A stretch of DNA of 33,416 bases from Candidatus Zhuqueibacterota bacterium (GCA_022616415.1 JAKEEU010000330.1:1-33416); one strand, 5' to 3'. Counted from the stretch's first letter, positions 16,207-24,123 are shown. Made by a program: numbers and translations. Notes: generated by a model from the letters alone, not told the origin.

Positions 16207-16225
16207 GTAATGACCCAATCAAATG
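16186..16225 (+). repeat. Direct repeat, right copy
   Basis: This is the partner of 15486-15524: AAGAcAGCACGCGGCAAAT, then TAATGA and ATCAAATG. It overlaps the last codons and stop of the Fic remnant. Confidence 0.6.
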
Positions 16226-16663
16226 GGTAACGAATTAGGTAATGCGAAAGCGGGCTTACTGGTTCTTGGCGCACCACTTCTTATCTTTTTCGCCCAAGCC
16301 CTTCTACCAGTGATACGAAGTCAAACGATAGACCATTTGATTATTACTGATTTAAAAATAAAAAAGGAACAAAGTGGAACAAACCCGACGCACAAACAAC
16401 CGCACAAGATATACTTCACCCAATGCGACCCAACCCATTATTATAATGAGACAACGTGAGACGAAATGAAAGAATGTTCGGGTTGAAAATTAAAAATTTA
16501 AGTGGTGTGATCACTTGCAAGTGAGACGATGTGAGACAATCTAACCAAGTCGGCTTCAGCGATCAAGCGCATTTTTTCCGCAGTTTCAAAAAATTTGTTT
16601 TCTTCATCATTTTGTCTTATATTTTTGATGATACGCTTAGCATAAAAATGAAAGACAAGCCCG
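16207..16663. promoter_or_regulatory. AT-rich region with a perfect palindrome upstream of a putative TA pair
   Basis: No convincing gene occurs here. TCACTTGCAAGTGA (16511-16524) is a perfect 14-bp palindrome about 140 bp upstream of the next gene. Around it GTGAGAC recurs several times (near 16456, 16521 and 16531). The palindrome shares CTTGCAAGTGA with the region upstream of darG. A 10-codon mini-ORF (16648-16680, MKDKPDDQFW) overlaps the next gene start out of frame. Confidence 0.4.
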
Positions 16664-17014
16664 ATGACCAATTTTGGTAAACGCTGGACGGTTTATGATC
16701 GCGACGGCAATATCATTTATCTGACTGAGGAGCGGTGGGCGCACATCATTGACCCCATGAACCATCCTGAAATGCTGGATTATGAAGAGCATCTCAAAAC
16801 GACGGTACGAAAGGGACGAAGGCGGCAAGAGCCGCTTAATCCCCGCAAATATCGCTACGTTCAGCCTTTCGATGATTTGCCGGAGGGGATGAACCACGTT
16901 GTTGCCATCGTGCTGTTCGGGTTTGAGGTCAACGCGCAAGGTGAAACCATTCCCAACAACTTTATCGCAACGGCGTTTTTCAAGCACATCAACTTAAAAG
17001 GTGGCAGACGATGA
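16664..17014 (+). CDS. Putative toxin-like small protein, partner of DUF2283 (function unknown)
   Basis: A 116-residue soluble protein that I cannot assign firmly to a family. It shows WTVYDRDGNIIYLTEERWAH, a His-Pro segment (HPEMLDYEEHLKTTVRKGRR), PRKYRYVQPFDDLP and a hydrophobic strand (HVVAIVLFGFEV). The pattern 'IYLTxERWxHI...HPE...TxRxGRR...Y.Y...F' is one I associate with small nuclease-like (BECR-type) proteins encoded next to DUF2283 genes, but this is recollection and not proof. The stop overlaps the DUF2283 start (ATGA), the typical layout of a toxin-antitoxin operon. The ribosome site before 16664 is weak. The gene is intact amid decayed neighbours. Confidence 0.7.
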   Translation: MTNFGKRWTVYDRDGNIIYLTEERWAHIIDPMNHPEMLDYEEHLKTTVRKGRRRQEPLNPRKYRYVQPFDDLPEGMNHVVAIVLFGFEVNAQGETIPNNFIATAFFKHINLKGGRR

Positions 17015-17400
17015 GCCAGATACCCACTTATTCTTACGATAAAGAAGCCGACGTGCTGTATATTTCATTTTCGCCGGGCGAGAAGGCCACGGCGGCAGTG
17101 GAATTGAATGACAATATTTTATTGCGCTTCAATCGCGATGAAAAACGCGCCGTTGGCTTGACGCTGATGGATTTCTCCGTGCTGATCCAACTGACCAATT
17201 TGGGGCCGCGCAGCTTTCCATTGAGCGGATTGCAGGAGCTTGAACCGGAATGGCAAGAGACGGTGATTGAGTTGATTACCAAGCCGCCGGTGAGCCAGAT
17301 TTTAAAAGTTTCAACTTATACACCGTCGTTGGCGGAAATCATTCCCATCACTTTTGTGGAGAGGCCACCGATTCCGATTGCGGCATGTGAGATGGAATGA
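17011..17400 (+). CDS. DUF2283 family protein, putative antitoxin
   Basis: A 129-residue protein. Residues 1-60 match DUF2283: YSYDKEADVLYISFSPG, then a Thr/Ala-rich link, NILLRFNRDEKRAVGLTLMD and the Phe-Ser strand. DUF2283 proteins are normally about 60-80 residues. Here a C-terminal extension of about 60 residues (ELEPEWQETVIELITKPPVS ... VERPPIPIAACEME) may bind the upstream partner. AAAGGTGG precedes the start, which overlaps the previous stop. DUF2283 genes commonly accompany small toxin-like genes, so I infer an antitoxin role. Confidence 0.75.
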   Translation: MSQIPTYSYDKEADVLYISFSPGEKATAAVELNDNILLRFNRDEKRAVGLTLMDFSVLIQLTNLGPRSFPLSGLQELEPEWQETVIELITKPPVSQILKVSTYTPSLAEIIPITFVERPPIPIAACEME

Positions 17401-17743
17401 TGATGACGCGATTTTACGCCACCACCAAGTCAAACGCGCGGGTCTCTTCGGCTCTCTCGTTCGAGGCGAATTGAAGGAAGATCGCAACAGAAAAGGGAGT
17501 TCGGGTGCACGCCATTGAAGTTTCGCAGGATGGGGGAACGCCAGCTTACCAATAACACACCATAAGCATCGTGACGAAGAAAAAATTTTGCGCCCCAAAT
17601 TGCGCAACGACTTTGTTTTGGTTGTAATTAATTTTGGCTGAAAACGCATTTTCTGTTGTCGAAGTCAAGTTAGCCCATAGCTGATATAAACAATTCAGCT
17701 GTATAGTGGGATATCGCTATGTAGGAAAGAAAAATTCGCTTCA
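17401..17743. other. Non-coding boundary to the AT-rich island
   Basis: There are 343 bases without a believable gene on either strand. Base composition changes from GC-rich to strongly AT-rich at about 17640-17700. No attachment site, direct repeat or tRNA could be identified at the boundary. Confidence 0.4.
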
Positions 17744-18265
17744 ATGGATATAGTTAATTACATCCCGGGCTTGCCAGATTTAGGCAGTTATGCTTCAATT
17801 ATTGGCCTAATCATAAGTCTCTACTTGATATTCGGTGTCAGAAAACTTAGAAAGCAATTTGATAATTTTATTTTGTTAAAAGCGCGTGTGCCTGAACTAA
17901 GAAAGGAGTTGGAGGGAGTTACTTCAAGCGTTATTAAACTAATGAACGAGTATCCGGATTCTCTGCGAAAGATTCAAAGCGAATTCTCAAAATGTGATGC
18001 AATTTTGAAGAACCTGGGGCGTAAAATTAAAGGTGAACACAAAAGATCTGTTAACCTTTTGCAAAAGCTTATCCAAGATGAATTAGATGATAAGAAAATT
18101 GGGTTTTTACATAGAATATTACTTTCCAATCAGAAGAGCATTCCAGAGAAAAATGAAAATGAAAAGCAAGAGTGTATTTATGCGATTCACAGAAAACTTG
18201 AGGCGTTGATTTTGGAAATTAGATACCTCGAAGAGGATCAGAAGTGGAGTCTCATAAATGAATGA
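17744..18265 (+). CDS. Membrane-anchored coiled-coil protein, unknown function
   Basis: A 173-residue orphan protein. Residues 15-31 (SYASIIGLIISLYLIFG) are a single transmembrane helix. The rest is highly charged and helical with heptad-like runs (ARVPELRKELEGVTSSVIKL, KLIQDELDDKKIGFLHRILL), and so probably a cytoplasmic coiled coil. It starts an AT-rich cassette. Its stop overlaps the next start by 8 bases, so the pair is translationally coupled. No family recognised. Confidence 0.65.
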   Translation: MDIVNYIPGLPDLGSYASIIGLIISLYLIFGVRKLRKQFDNFILLKARVPELRKELEGVTSSVIKLMNEYPDSLRKIQSEFSKCDAILKNLGRKIKGEHKRSVNLLQKLIQDELDDKKIGFLHRILLSNQKSIPEKNENEKQECIYAIHRKLEALILEIRYLEEDQKWSLINE

Positions 18266-18647
18266 AGAGCGGCCCAAATCTGTTGAAGTAGTTGGAAAAC
18301 TTACACAACTGACTCAACAAGGAAAAATTGAATGGAAAGAAATTGGAGCACCAGCTTCATTTTCTCATGGCAAAGATACAATAATTGACTTTGCTTATGT
18401 TACTGATTATAAGAATAGAAAGTTGATAATCTATCAGCAACGAAAGAAAAATATTCATCATGATATTACGGGGGAAATTATCATCTCTTGGGAAGAACCC
18501 AAAACAGCTCTTGAAATAATAGATGAAAATTTTAAAGTGCTGTGGACCTTCCCTTGGTCAAGAAATATTGATGACTTATTATATTCAATCCGATTTAAAT
18601 TAGAAGGCATAAAAGACTTTTTCGATAAAATACTTGACGATAAATAG
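18258..18647 (+). CDS. Hypothetical soluble protein coupled to the coiled-coil protein
   Basis: A 129-residue orphan protein with beta-rich character (IEWKEIG, IIDFAYVTDYKNRKLIIYQQ, TGEIIISWEEP) ending in a helix. No motif is recognised. It overlaps the upstream membrane protein by 8 bp, so the two products probably act together. Base composition is strongly AT-rich like its neighbours and unlike the rest of the window, suggesting transfer as one unit. Confidence 0.6.
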   Translation: MNEERPKSVEVVGKLTQLTQQGKIEWKEIGAPASFSHGKDTIIDFAYVTDYKNRKLIIYQQRKKNIHHDITGEIIISWEEPKTALEIIDENFKVLWTFPWSRNIDDLLYSIRFKLEGIKDFFDKILDDK

Positions 18648-18767
18648 TTTTGACAATTACTGTGACTATATATTTTTTGAGTCAACATCAGGTTTGAGTT
18701 TCCAAACGATGAACGGTATCAGAAAAACTCTAAATATGCAGTCGATATTTGATTTGGAAATTATTGT

Positions 18768-19586
18768 ATGGAGACAGTAGAGAGATTCATTATTCTTTTT
18801 GACGAGGCTGGCACACCTACGTTTAAAGAGGAGAGTGAAACTGATATCTTCGCAGGTATTGCTATTCTATATCCTTACTTGAGAGAGGAAGAGATCTTCG
18901 ATACTTTCAAAGAGACGTTAGGATTTTCTAGAAAAGCGCCCTTAAAAGCACAAAATATTTCAGAGCGACGCGCCCAAGAAATAGCAAATCTTGCGTGCGA
19001 TAAGCTACCGATGATCGTTTTTAATTATGTTGAACTAAGAAACAATGCATTTGCAAAAACGATACTGGATTACGAATCATTGGTCAGTTTTGGCCGCAAG
19101 ATCGTCAGGGGAGCTAAGCCGAGGAAGGTCAGCCAAATTTTGCATTCACGACTTTTAGATAATTGTGTTCACAAGTGTATTCTTAACCATCTTGAGCACG
19201 AAACGCAGGGCAATTTCCAGTATGATATATCAATAGATAATTGGTCAATTCCCAAAGATGATCAATCTATTGAGCTAGATCATAGAGCAACTTCGTTTAA
19301 GAAAGCAACACAACTTTTGCTCAATAAATGCCATAAAAATATTAATATTTCAATCCCTGAGATTAAGTTATTAAAAAAGGACGGTAGCCGTAAACGGCTA
19401 ATTGATGCTATGGCAAGCATAACAAGTCGAGCATTTTTTGCCCGTAACCACCCCAGGTTTAGCGAAAAACCATTTAGAATACTTGAGGGATACCTTGGAA
19501 GAAGTTTTGAATGCAATAACATAACAAACGATGAAATCTTATTTATAAAACAAATGATTCAAAAATTTGCCAATGAACACTTTTAA
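18768..19586 (+). CDS. DUF3800-like protein
   Basis: A 272-residue protein resembling DUF3800, a family with a predicted RNase H-like fold that is frequent in mobile and defence contexts. The N terminus has the acidic hallmark FIILFDEAGTP (usually YIDESG) followed by FAGIAILYPYL. A central segment has YDISIDNW, and near the C terminus LIDAMASITSRAFFAR occupies the position of the usual AD..A motif. The Asp/Glu residues needed for metal binding are plausible but I cannot align them. A TTGACA at 18650-18655 with AT-rich TATTTT 15 bp later could be its promoter, suboptimally spaced. It lies in the AT-rich cassette. Confidence 0.6.
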   Translation: METVERFIILFDEAGTPTFKEESETDIFAGIAILYPYLREEEIFDTFKETLGFSRKAPLKAQNISERRAQEIANLACDKLPMIVFNYVELRNNAFAKTILDYESLVSFGRKIVRGAKPRKVSQILHSRLLDNCVHKCILNHLEHETQGNFQYDISIDNWSIPKDDQSIELDHRATSFKKATQLLLNKCHKNINISIPEIKLLKKDGSRKRLIDAMASITSRAFFARNHPRFSEKPFRILEGYLGRSFECNNITNDEILFIKQMIQKFANEHF

Positions 19587-19807
19587 GATTCGACTGAGTC
19601 ACAAGAATTATGTGCAAAGTTGAGCTCTACATTGACAGCACACTTCATGTAATTCGCGTTAGGCCAATTCTAAAAGTATGCACTTACTAGTGGCGCACCA
19701 TATAGGTTACATTTTTGCTCTGCTAAAAAGTTAAATTTCCTTTGAAATTGCGCTGTTTTAGGATGTCAAAGTGTAACCGAATTAGTCTTAACTATCCGAT
19801 GTTACTC

Positions 19808-20410
19808 ATGGAAATGAATTTCAATAGCTTTGAAATTACAGCCGACGCTTATTACACAAGAGCTGCGATGATTCTCGGACAATTTGATCGCACTCAGAAT
19901 CCTGCCTTGTTTTTTTATGCAGCACTCGAGTTTAGATTTTGCATCGAGCGTTTATTGTTTGAGTATATAGTTGTTTTGTCAAAAGCAAAAATGTCAAAAT
20001 CGGTTGAGAAACTGTATCGTGCAAAAAATTTGAAAGAACAGATTCTGGAAATCGAACCAGATTTTGTAGATAAAATTCGGTTCATCAACCTATTTTTTGA
20101 CGCTATAGGTACGCAAGGAAAAATGAAGATCCCTGATTTAGATTTATTTGAGAAATTTTATGGACAACTGGGTGATTACCTTCATGCCCCTAAAAGGCCT
20201 GATAAATCGGTAAATGACTCAGAATGGTGGATGCGGTTGCGCAATTTGCTTGAAGAAATTTCTACAAATTTAAGAGATATTCTTAGCCATCCGATTGGTT
20301 CTTTTGATCTCAAGGCTAATGGGTGGACATTATTCAGTAAATTCAAATCCGGTGAAATCGATAAAGCAGAAGTGATAGATCAACTTCGCAAAGGTCTGCA
20401 ACTGATATAA
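19808..20410 (+). CDS. Hypothetical protein, AT-rich island
   Basis: A 200-residue soluble, mostly helical protein that I do not recognise. It has FFYAALEFRFCIERLLFEYI, FEKFYGQLGDYLHAPKRPD and SEWWMRLRNLLEEISTNL. The frame is open to a TTG at 19742. I prefer the ATG at 19808 (ATGs at 19799 and 19814 also fit) because upstream codons look non-coding and no ribosome site is clear. It is followed after 11 bp by another orphan gene on the same strand. Confidence 0.55.
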   Translation: MEMNFNSFEITADAYYTRAAMILGQFDRTQNPALFFYAALEFRFCIERLLFEYIVVLSKAKMSKSVEKLYRAKNLKEQILEIEPDFVDKIRFINLFFDAIGTQGKMKIPDLDLFEKFYGQLGDYLHAPKRPDKSVNDSEWWMRLRNLLEEISTNLRDILSHPIGSFDLKANGWTLFSKFKSGEIDKAEVIDQLRKGLQLI

Positions 20411-20421
20411 GGTGATTAATT

Positions 20422-20934
20422 ATGAATTCTTTTACAAAGATGTTTATATTTTTATTATTGCTTAGCACAAATGCTTATTCATCTGAATATTTAAAAATCA
20501 TAAAAGACATTGATAGCAGAATATCTGAAATAGATAGTACGGCAAATGAATTTTTAGTACTCTGTTATTCTATGTACGAAACAACAAAAGACTGTGAATT
20601 GCGATACTATATAAATAAATTTAGTCTTAATTTAAACAAATCAAATAATTCAATTAAAGCGTACTCTAATTTATTAAAATTATATACACATATAAATACT
20701 GGAAACAATCAAATTAAATATAATCGAAATATCATAAGAGAGATTTTTCATAAAGCTTATTTAGACGCCTTCAATGATCTTTTTAATACACATATTAGAG
20801 ATTTTAACGAGTTACTTTTTTTAATACAATCAAATAAAGTTATCCTAAGGAGATGGGAAAATTTACGTGATTTGTTGACTTCAACAGAAGATTTTTTAAT
20901 AAACATTGATAAAAAGGTATCCAATTCATTTTGA
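20422..20934 (+). CDS. Exported or membrane-anchored hypothetical protein
   Basis: A 170-residue protein with an N-terminal hydrophobic stretch FIFLLLLSTNAYSSE (residues 9-22), a probable signal peptide cleaved after AYS. The rest is helical and very rich in Asn, Ile, Lys and Leu, reflecting extreme AT content. AAGGTGA lies 7 bp before the ATG. It closes the AT-rich cassette. No family recognised. Confidence 0.6.
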   Translation: MNSFTKMFIFLLLLSTNAYSSEYLKIIKDIDSRISEIDSTANEFLVLCYSMYETTKDCELRYYINKFSLNLNKSNNSIKAYSNLLKLYTHINTGNNQIKYNRNIIREIFHKAYLDAFNDLFNTHIRDFNELLFLIQSNKVILRRWENLRDLLTSTEDFLINIDKKVSNSF

Positions 20935-21358
20935 ATCTAAAATATATTTTAACACTCTCATGCTCCAAGCTTCTCGTCTCGTATAATTCTTCTTCTTACG
21001 TTCTGCGTATCATTTCGTACAAAAGTCACGATCTCCTTCTTTGGAAGACCCGATGGGGAGGTGCCGTACTGCCGCCCATCTCCTACGGCACGAGACTCGA
21101 AATCACGCTGGAATCAAAGATAAAAACGCTGAAGATCACAAGCACCGCCTCAAAACCAACTAACTGCTGAAATCTTCTCCCTCCGAAAATCCCACCCATT
21201 CTTTACGAAAACTTTGCGAATTCACGAAGATCGCGAAATTCTGATCAATGCGCCAAAGTATTTTCAATGGTTTACTATTGGCACTTGGATTGTATTCGAC
21301 AGGTGTGGTTTCAAAATTAACAACACTTCACATGATCATGTAATGTAAGCGCTTGGTT
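20935..21358. other. Gap between AT-rich island and HD gene
   Basis: A weak 79-codon frame (20931-21170) has no ribosome site or recognisable motif and changes composition halfway at about 21030. I regard it as non-coding or a scar where AT-rich DNA meets resident DNA. No repeat or RNA gene found. Confidence 0.4.
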
Positions 21359-21922
21359 ATGCGTAAGAACAAGGAATCCACCGTGCCAATAGAAGAACGC
21401 GTCCCGTTATTGGAAGAAATATTGGGCAAATGGAAAAACGAAATTGGGAATGATTATCCGAAGTATAAAAACCACGTCTATCGCATGGTTCATTTCTGTT
21501 TTGCCTTGCACGACTGCAACAATGAAGAGCGGGAAAAGATCATCATTGCCGGCTGTTTTCATGACCTGGGAATTTGGGCGAATGACACCTTTGATTATCT
21601 TTCACCATCCGTCGCTCTCGCGAAAGAGTATTTGAAACAAAATAAGCTCGAACGATGGGTTCCTGAAATCGAGATGATGATCGACACTCACCACAAGATC
21701 AGACAACATCATGATGATCGCTACCCGTTGATCGAAGTGTTCCGCAAAGGCGACTTGGTGGATGTCTCGTTGGGCTTGGTGAAATGCGGCTTGCCCAAAG
21801 CTTATATTAAAAGCGTCAAAGACCGGTTTCCCAACGCCGGTTTCCATAAGCGGCTGGTGCAACTCGCAGGGGGATGGTTCTCCAGGCATCCATTGAATCC
21901 GCTGCCGGTTTTGAAATGGTAA
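21359..21922 (+). CDS. HD-domain protein (predicted metal-dependent phosphohydrolase)
   Basis: A 187-residue cytoplasmic protein. The HD motif appears as HVYRMVHFCFAL (first His), then AGCFHDLGIW (His-Asp pair), and HH in MIDTHHKI. The distal Asp is in FRKGDLVDVSLG. These are the metal ligands of HD phosphohydrolases, which act on nucleotides or related phosphates; the substrate is unknown. The ATG at 21359 is used. An alternative GTG at 21383 is preceded by AAGGA at 7 bp. The gene has resident-like GC content and follows the AT-rich island. Confidence 0.8.
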   Translation: MRKNKESTVPIEERVPLLEEILGKWKNEIGNDYPKYKNHVYRMVHFCFALHDCNNEEREKIIIAGCFHDLGIWANDTFDYLSPSVALAKEYLKQNKLERWVPEIEMMIDTHHKIRQHHDDRYPLIEVFRKGDLVDVSLGLVKCGLPKAYIKSVKDRFPNAGFHKRLVQLAGGWFSRHPLNPLPVLKW

Positions 21923-21955
21923 CGCGTAACGCGGCTTTGGCCGCAATCAAATTTT

Positions 21956-22027
21956 ACCACAAAGGCACAAAGGACACAAAGAAAAACCCTGCGGGCATAG
22001 CCTTTGTGAGCTTTGTGCCTTTGTGGT
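21956..22027. repeat. ACCACAAAGGCACAAAG inverted repeat
   Basis: ACCACAAAGGCACAAAG (21956-21972) is perfectly complementary to CTTTGTGCCTTTGTGGT (22011-22027). This is a dispersed intergenic repeat type I recognise from other environmental bacteria. Its 17-bp stem follows the HD gene and could also halt transcription. Confidence 0.7.
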
Positions 22028-22147
22028 GAAAAAAATTTTCGTGGCCATGATAATTTTTTCAGGGTAATACTATAATAATTCCGTCACCCGGACGCCCATA
22101 AAAGTTGAAAATCGAATTATCAAACAAACCAGGAAAGGAGATTCGCC

Positions 22148-22626
22148 ATGCCTTACATTAATGTTGGTAAAGAAAATTCCGCCAACGTCCAGCTCTACTA
22201 CAAAGATTGGGGCAAGGGACAACCGGTTGTTTTCAGTCACGGGTGGCCGCTGAGCGCGGATGCCTGGGAATCGCAGATGTTTTTTCTTGCCTCGAACGGC
22301 TACCGCTGCATCGGGCACGATCGTCGCGGCCATGGCCGGTCGAGCCAGCCGTGGAATGGCAACGACATGGACACAAGAATGCGTATGACTGCATCAAGGC
22401 GTTTTCGGAAACGGACTTCACCGAGGATTTGAAGAAGCTCGACGTGCCGACGCTGATCATCCACGGCGACGACGATCAGATCGTGCCGATCGGGACCTCG
22501 GCAATGCTCTCCGCAAAACTCGTCACGAACGCCGTGCTGAAGATTTATCCGGGCGGATCGCACAGCCTGGGCGACACGAGCAAGGATCAGCTCAACGCGG
22601 ATTTGCTGGCGTTCATCAAAGGGTAG
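22148..22626 (+). pseudogene. Chloroperoxidase/esterase-type alpha/beta hydrolase with internal deletion
   Basis: The first 76 codons (VFSHGWPLSADAWESQMFFL, HDRRGHGRSSQPWNGNDMDT) match the N-terminal third of non-haem chloroperoxidase/arylesterase-like hydrolases. From about 22375 the sequence continues, in another frame, with the C-terminal third: NAYDCIKAFSETDFTEDLKK, LIIHGDDDQIVPIG, GGSHSLGDTSKDQLNADLLA. The middle of roughly 110-130 residues, including the nucleophile elbow GxSxGG, is gone. The join is out of frame, so the gene is dead. AAGGAG precedes the ATG at a good distance, showing it was once functional. Confidence 0.8.
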
Positions 22627-22738
22627 GCGATCAATCAGTAGGAGCGCGGACTTTCTTGTCCGCCATCAAAAGACAGAAATATGTAGGGCAGAAAAATAAT
22701 TACGGCCTGCCCATTCTTCCAAGATGAGCATTGCTTTG

Positions 22739-22779
22739 ATGATACCAAACTCCATCTTTCTGTCTCTCATGTTTCTGTC
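22739..22779 (-). repeat. ACAGAAA-type dispersed repeat (copy 1, minus orientation)
   Basis: The reverse complement of this segment aligns with 26557-26598: both read GACAGAAnnATGAnnGACAGA, then AAGATGGnGTTTG and ATCAT, with about seven differences. It lies in the 221-bp gap between the dead hydrolase and the next gene. Confidence 0.6.
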
Positions 22780-22847
22780 TTTGCTTTTGCTCAAGCCAAC
22801 TTAATAGCGAATGAATTTCTTTATTAACAATCATTGAGGATTCAATC

Positions 22848-23633
22848 ATGAAAACCATCAATTCCAAAACCGTCGTGTTTGTGACCGGGGCTTTCGTCAC
22901 CCATAGCGGTTGGGACGAATGGCAAAAGTATTTTCAAAGCAAAGGTTACAAGACGATGGCGCCGCCATGGCCTTACAAGAACGGCACAGCGGCAGAGTTA
23001 AGAAAGAGACAACCCAACGATACCGACCTTGCATTGTTAACACTCTCCCAAGTAGTCGATAGTTATGCGAACATCATAAAGGGACTTCCTGAGAAGCCTA
23101 TTGTAATCGGGCATTCTCTGGGCGGGCTAATGACTCAGATCATCGTAAATCGGGATCTGGCAGCGGCAGGAGTAGCTATTCACCCGGTTCCTCCTCTGGG
23201 AGTTTTCCCGTATGAATTCTCTTTTCTTAAAGGGGGATGGAAGTCCCTGGGGCTTTTCACTTCCACCAAGAAAACCTATCTGATGTCCTTCAAGGATTGG
23301 CAATATGCCTTTGTCAACGGTATGTCGCTGGAAGATCAGCGAGCAGCGTACGAAAACAATACGATTCCTGAATCGAAAACTGTGGCGAGAGGCGGACTGT
23401 CGAGTGCGGCAAAAGTGGATTTTTCAAAACCGCATGCACCATTGTTGATTACTTCGGGCAGCGAGGATAACATCATACCTGCACATTTGAATATCCGAAA
23501 TTTCAAGAAGTACAAACAGAACGGTTCCGTCCTGGAGTACAAAGAGTTTCCGAGACGCAATCACTTTGTTTTAGGCCAACCGACGTGGAAGGAAGACGCC
23601 GACTACATTTTGAATTGGATCGCATCACATTAA
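22848..23633 (+). CDS. Alpha/beta hydrolase
   Basis: A 261-residue soluble hydrolase. It begins with the strand KTVVFVTGAFVTHSGWDEW and contains the nucleophile elbow PIVIGHSLGGLMTQII (Ser about 95), the acid loop LLITSGSEDNIIP (Asp) and the catalytic His in RRNHFVLGQPTW, so the triad is complete. The overall form resembles the YdeN/lipase-like group, and the substrate is unknown. GAGG lies just upstream of the ATG at 22848. Unlike the neighbouring hydrolase at 22148 it is intact. Confidence 0.85.
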   Translation: MKTINSKTVVFVTGAFVTHSGWDEWQKYFQSKGYKTMAPPWPYKNGTAAELRKRQPNDTDLALLTLSQVVDSYANIIKGLPEKPIVIGHSLGGLMTQIIVNRDLAAAGVAIHPVPPLGVFPYEFSFLKGGWKSLGLFTSTKKTYLMSFKDWQYAFVNGMSLEDQRAAYENNTIPESKTVARGGLSSAAKVDFSKPHAPLLITSGSEDNIIPAHLNIRNFKKYKQNGSVLEYKEFPRRNHFVLGQPTWKEDADYILNWIASH

Positions 23634-23674
23634 TAACGAAGCGCAAAGAGCCAGCATAGATAAATCGAGGTGCA

Positions 23675-24058
23675 ATGCCTCGCAAGACAATTATGACATC
23701 GATGATTGAAAAAACGGTGCAGGAGGAGTTCGTGGTCTTCGCTTTGAGTGGGCGAATCGAGGCGGCGCTTACAGTGGAATTGCAAAAGCTGCTCGACCAT
23801 GAAGCAGAAAGCCGCAACATTGTTCTCGATCTCAGGCAAGTGCAGCTCGTGGATCAAAACACCGTGAAGTTTCTCGCGCGTTGCGAGGCAGAGGGCATCA
23901 AGCTCCAGAACTGCCCGGCATACATCATTTTTTGCAAAAACGAAAGAGCGATTCACTTTGCGCGGGACTCGGAGAGCAAAACGATTCCGACGCCGAACAA
24001 AGTCGCACCCCCACCGGCGAGCGTCCACCCGGAAATTTTCTCACCGAGCAGCAAATAA
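23675..24058 (+). CDS. STAS-domain protein (anti-sigma-factor-antagonist type)
   Basis: A 127-residue protein. Residues 10-95 resemble a STAS domain: VVFALSGRIEAALTVELQKL, NIVLDLRQVQLVDQNTVKFL (with Asp instead of the usual phosphorylatable Ser, DxxQ/DS region) and AEGIKLQNCP. The last 30 residues (TPNKVAPPPASVHPEIFSPS) are a low-complexity tail. The replacement of the Ser suggests a phospho-mimetic or non-regulated variant. The start is uncertain: ATGs at 23675, 23693 and 23702 all fit, and GAGGTG at 23667 is too close to the first. No partner kinase or sigma factor is adjacent. Confidence 0.65.
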   Translation: MPRKTIMTSMIEKTVQEEFVVFALSGRIEAALTVELQKLLDHEAESRNIVLDLRQVQLVDQNTVKFLARCEAEGIKLQNCPAYIIFCKNERAIHFARDSESKTIPTPNKVAPPPASVHPEIFSPSSK

Positions 24059-24123
24059 GCCAGAATGCTCGCGCCAACCGGCTCGCCCAACATCAACAAG
24101 GATGATGATTTTTCTCAATAATA

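Noticed and set aside
16223..16459. 78-codon frame beginning MGNELGNAKAGLLVLGAPLL
   Set aside because: The hydrophobic start is suggestive, but there is no ribosome site, it begins within a direct repeat, and the second half (THKQPHKIYFTQCDPTHYY) looks like random translation.
17311..17649. 112-codon minus-strand frame opposite the DUF2283 end and its downstream gap
   Set aside because: Arg/Ser/Trp-rich composition typical of a non-coding strand; it overlaps a well-supported gene.
20931..21170. 79-codon frame at the end of the AT-rich island
   Set aside because: Overlaps the preceding stop and changes composition midway, with no motif. It is better explained as junction sequence.
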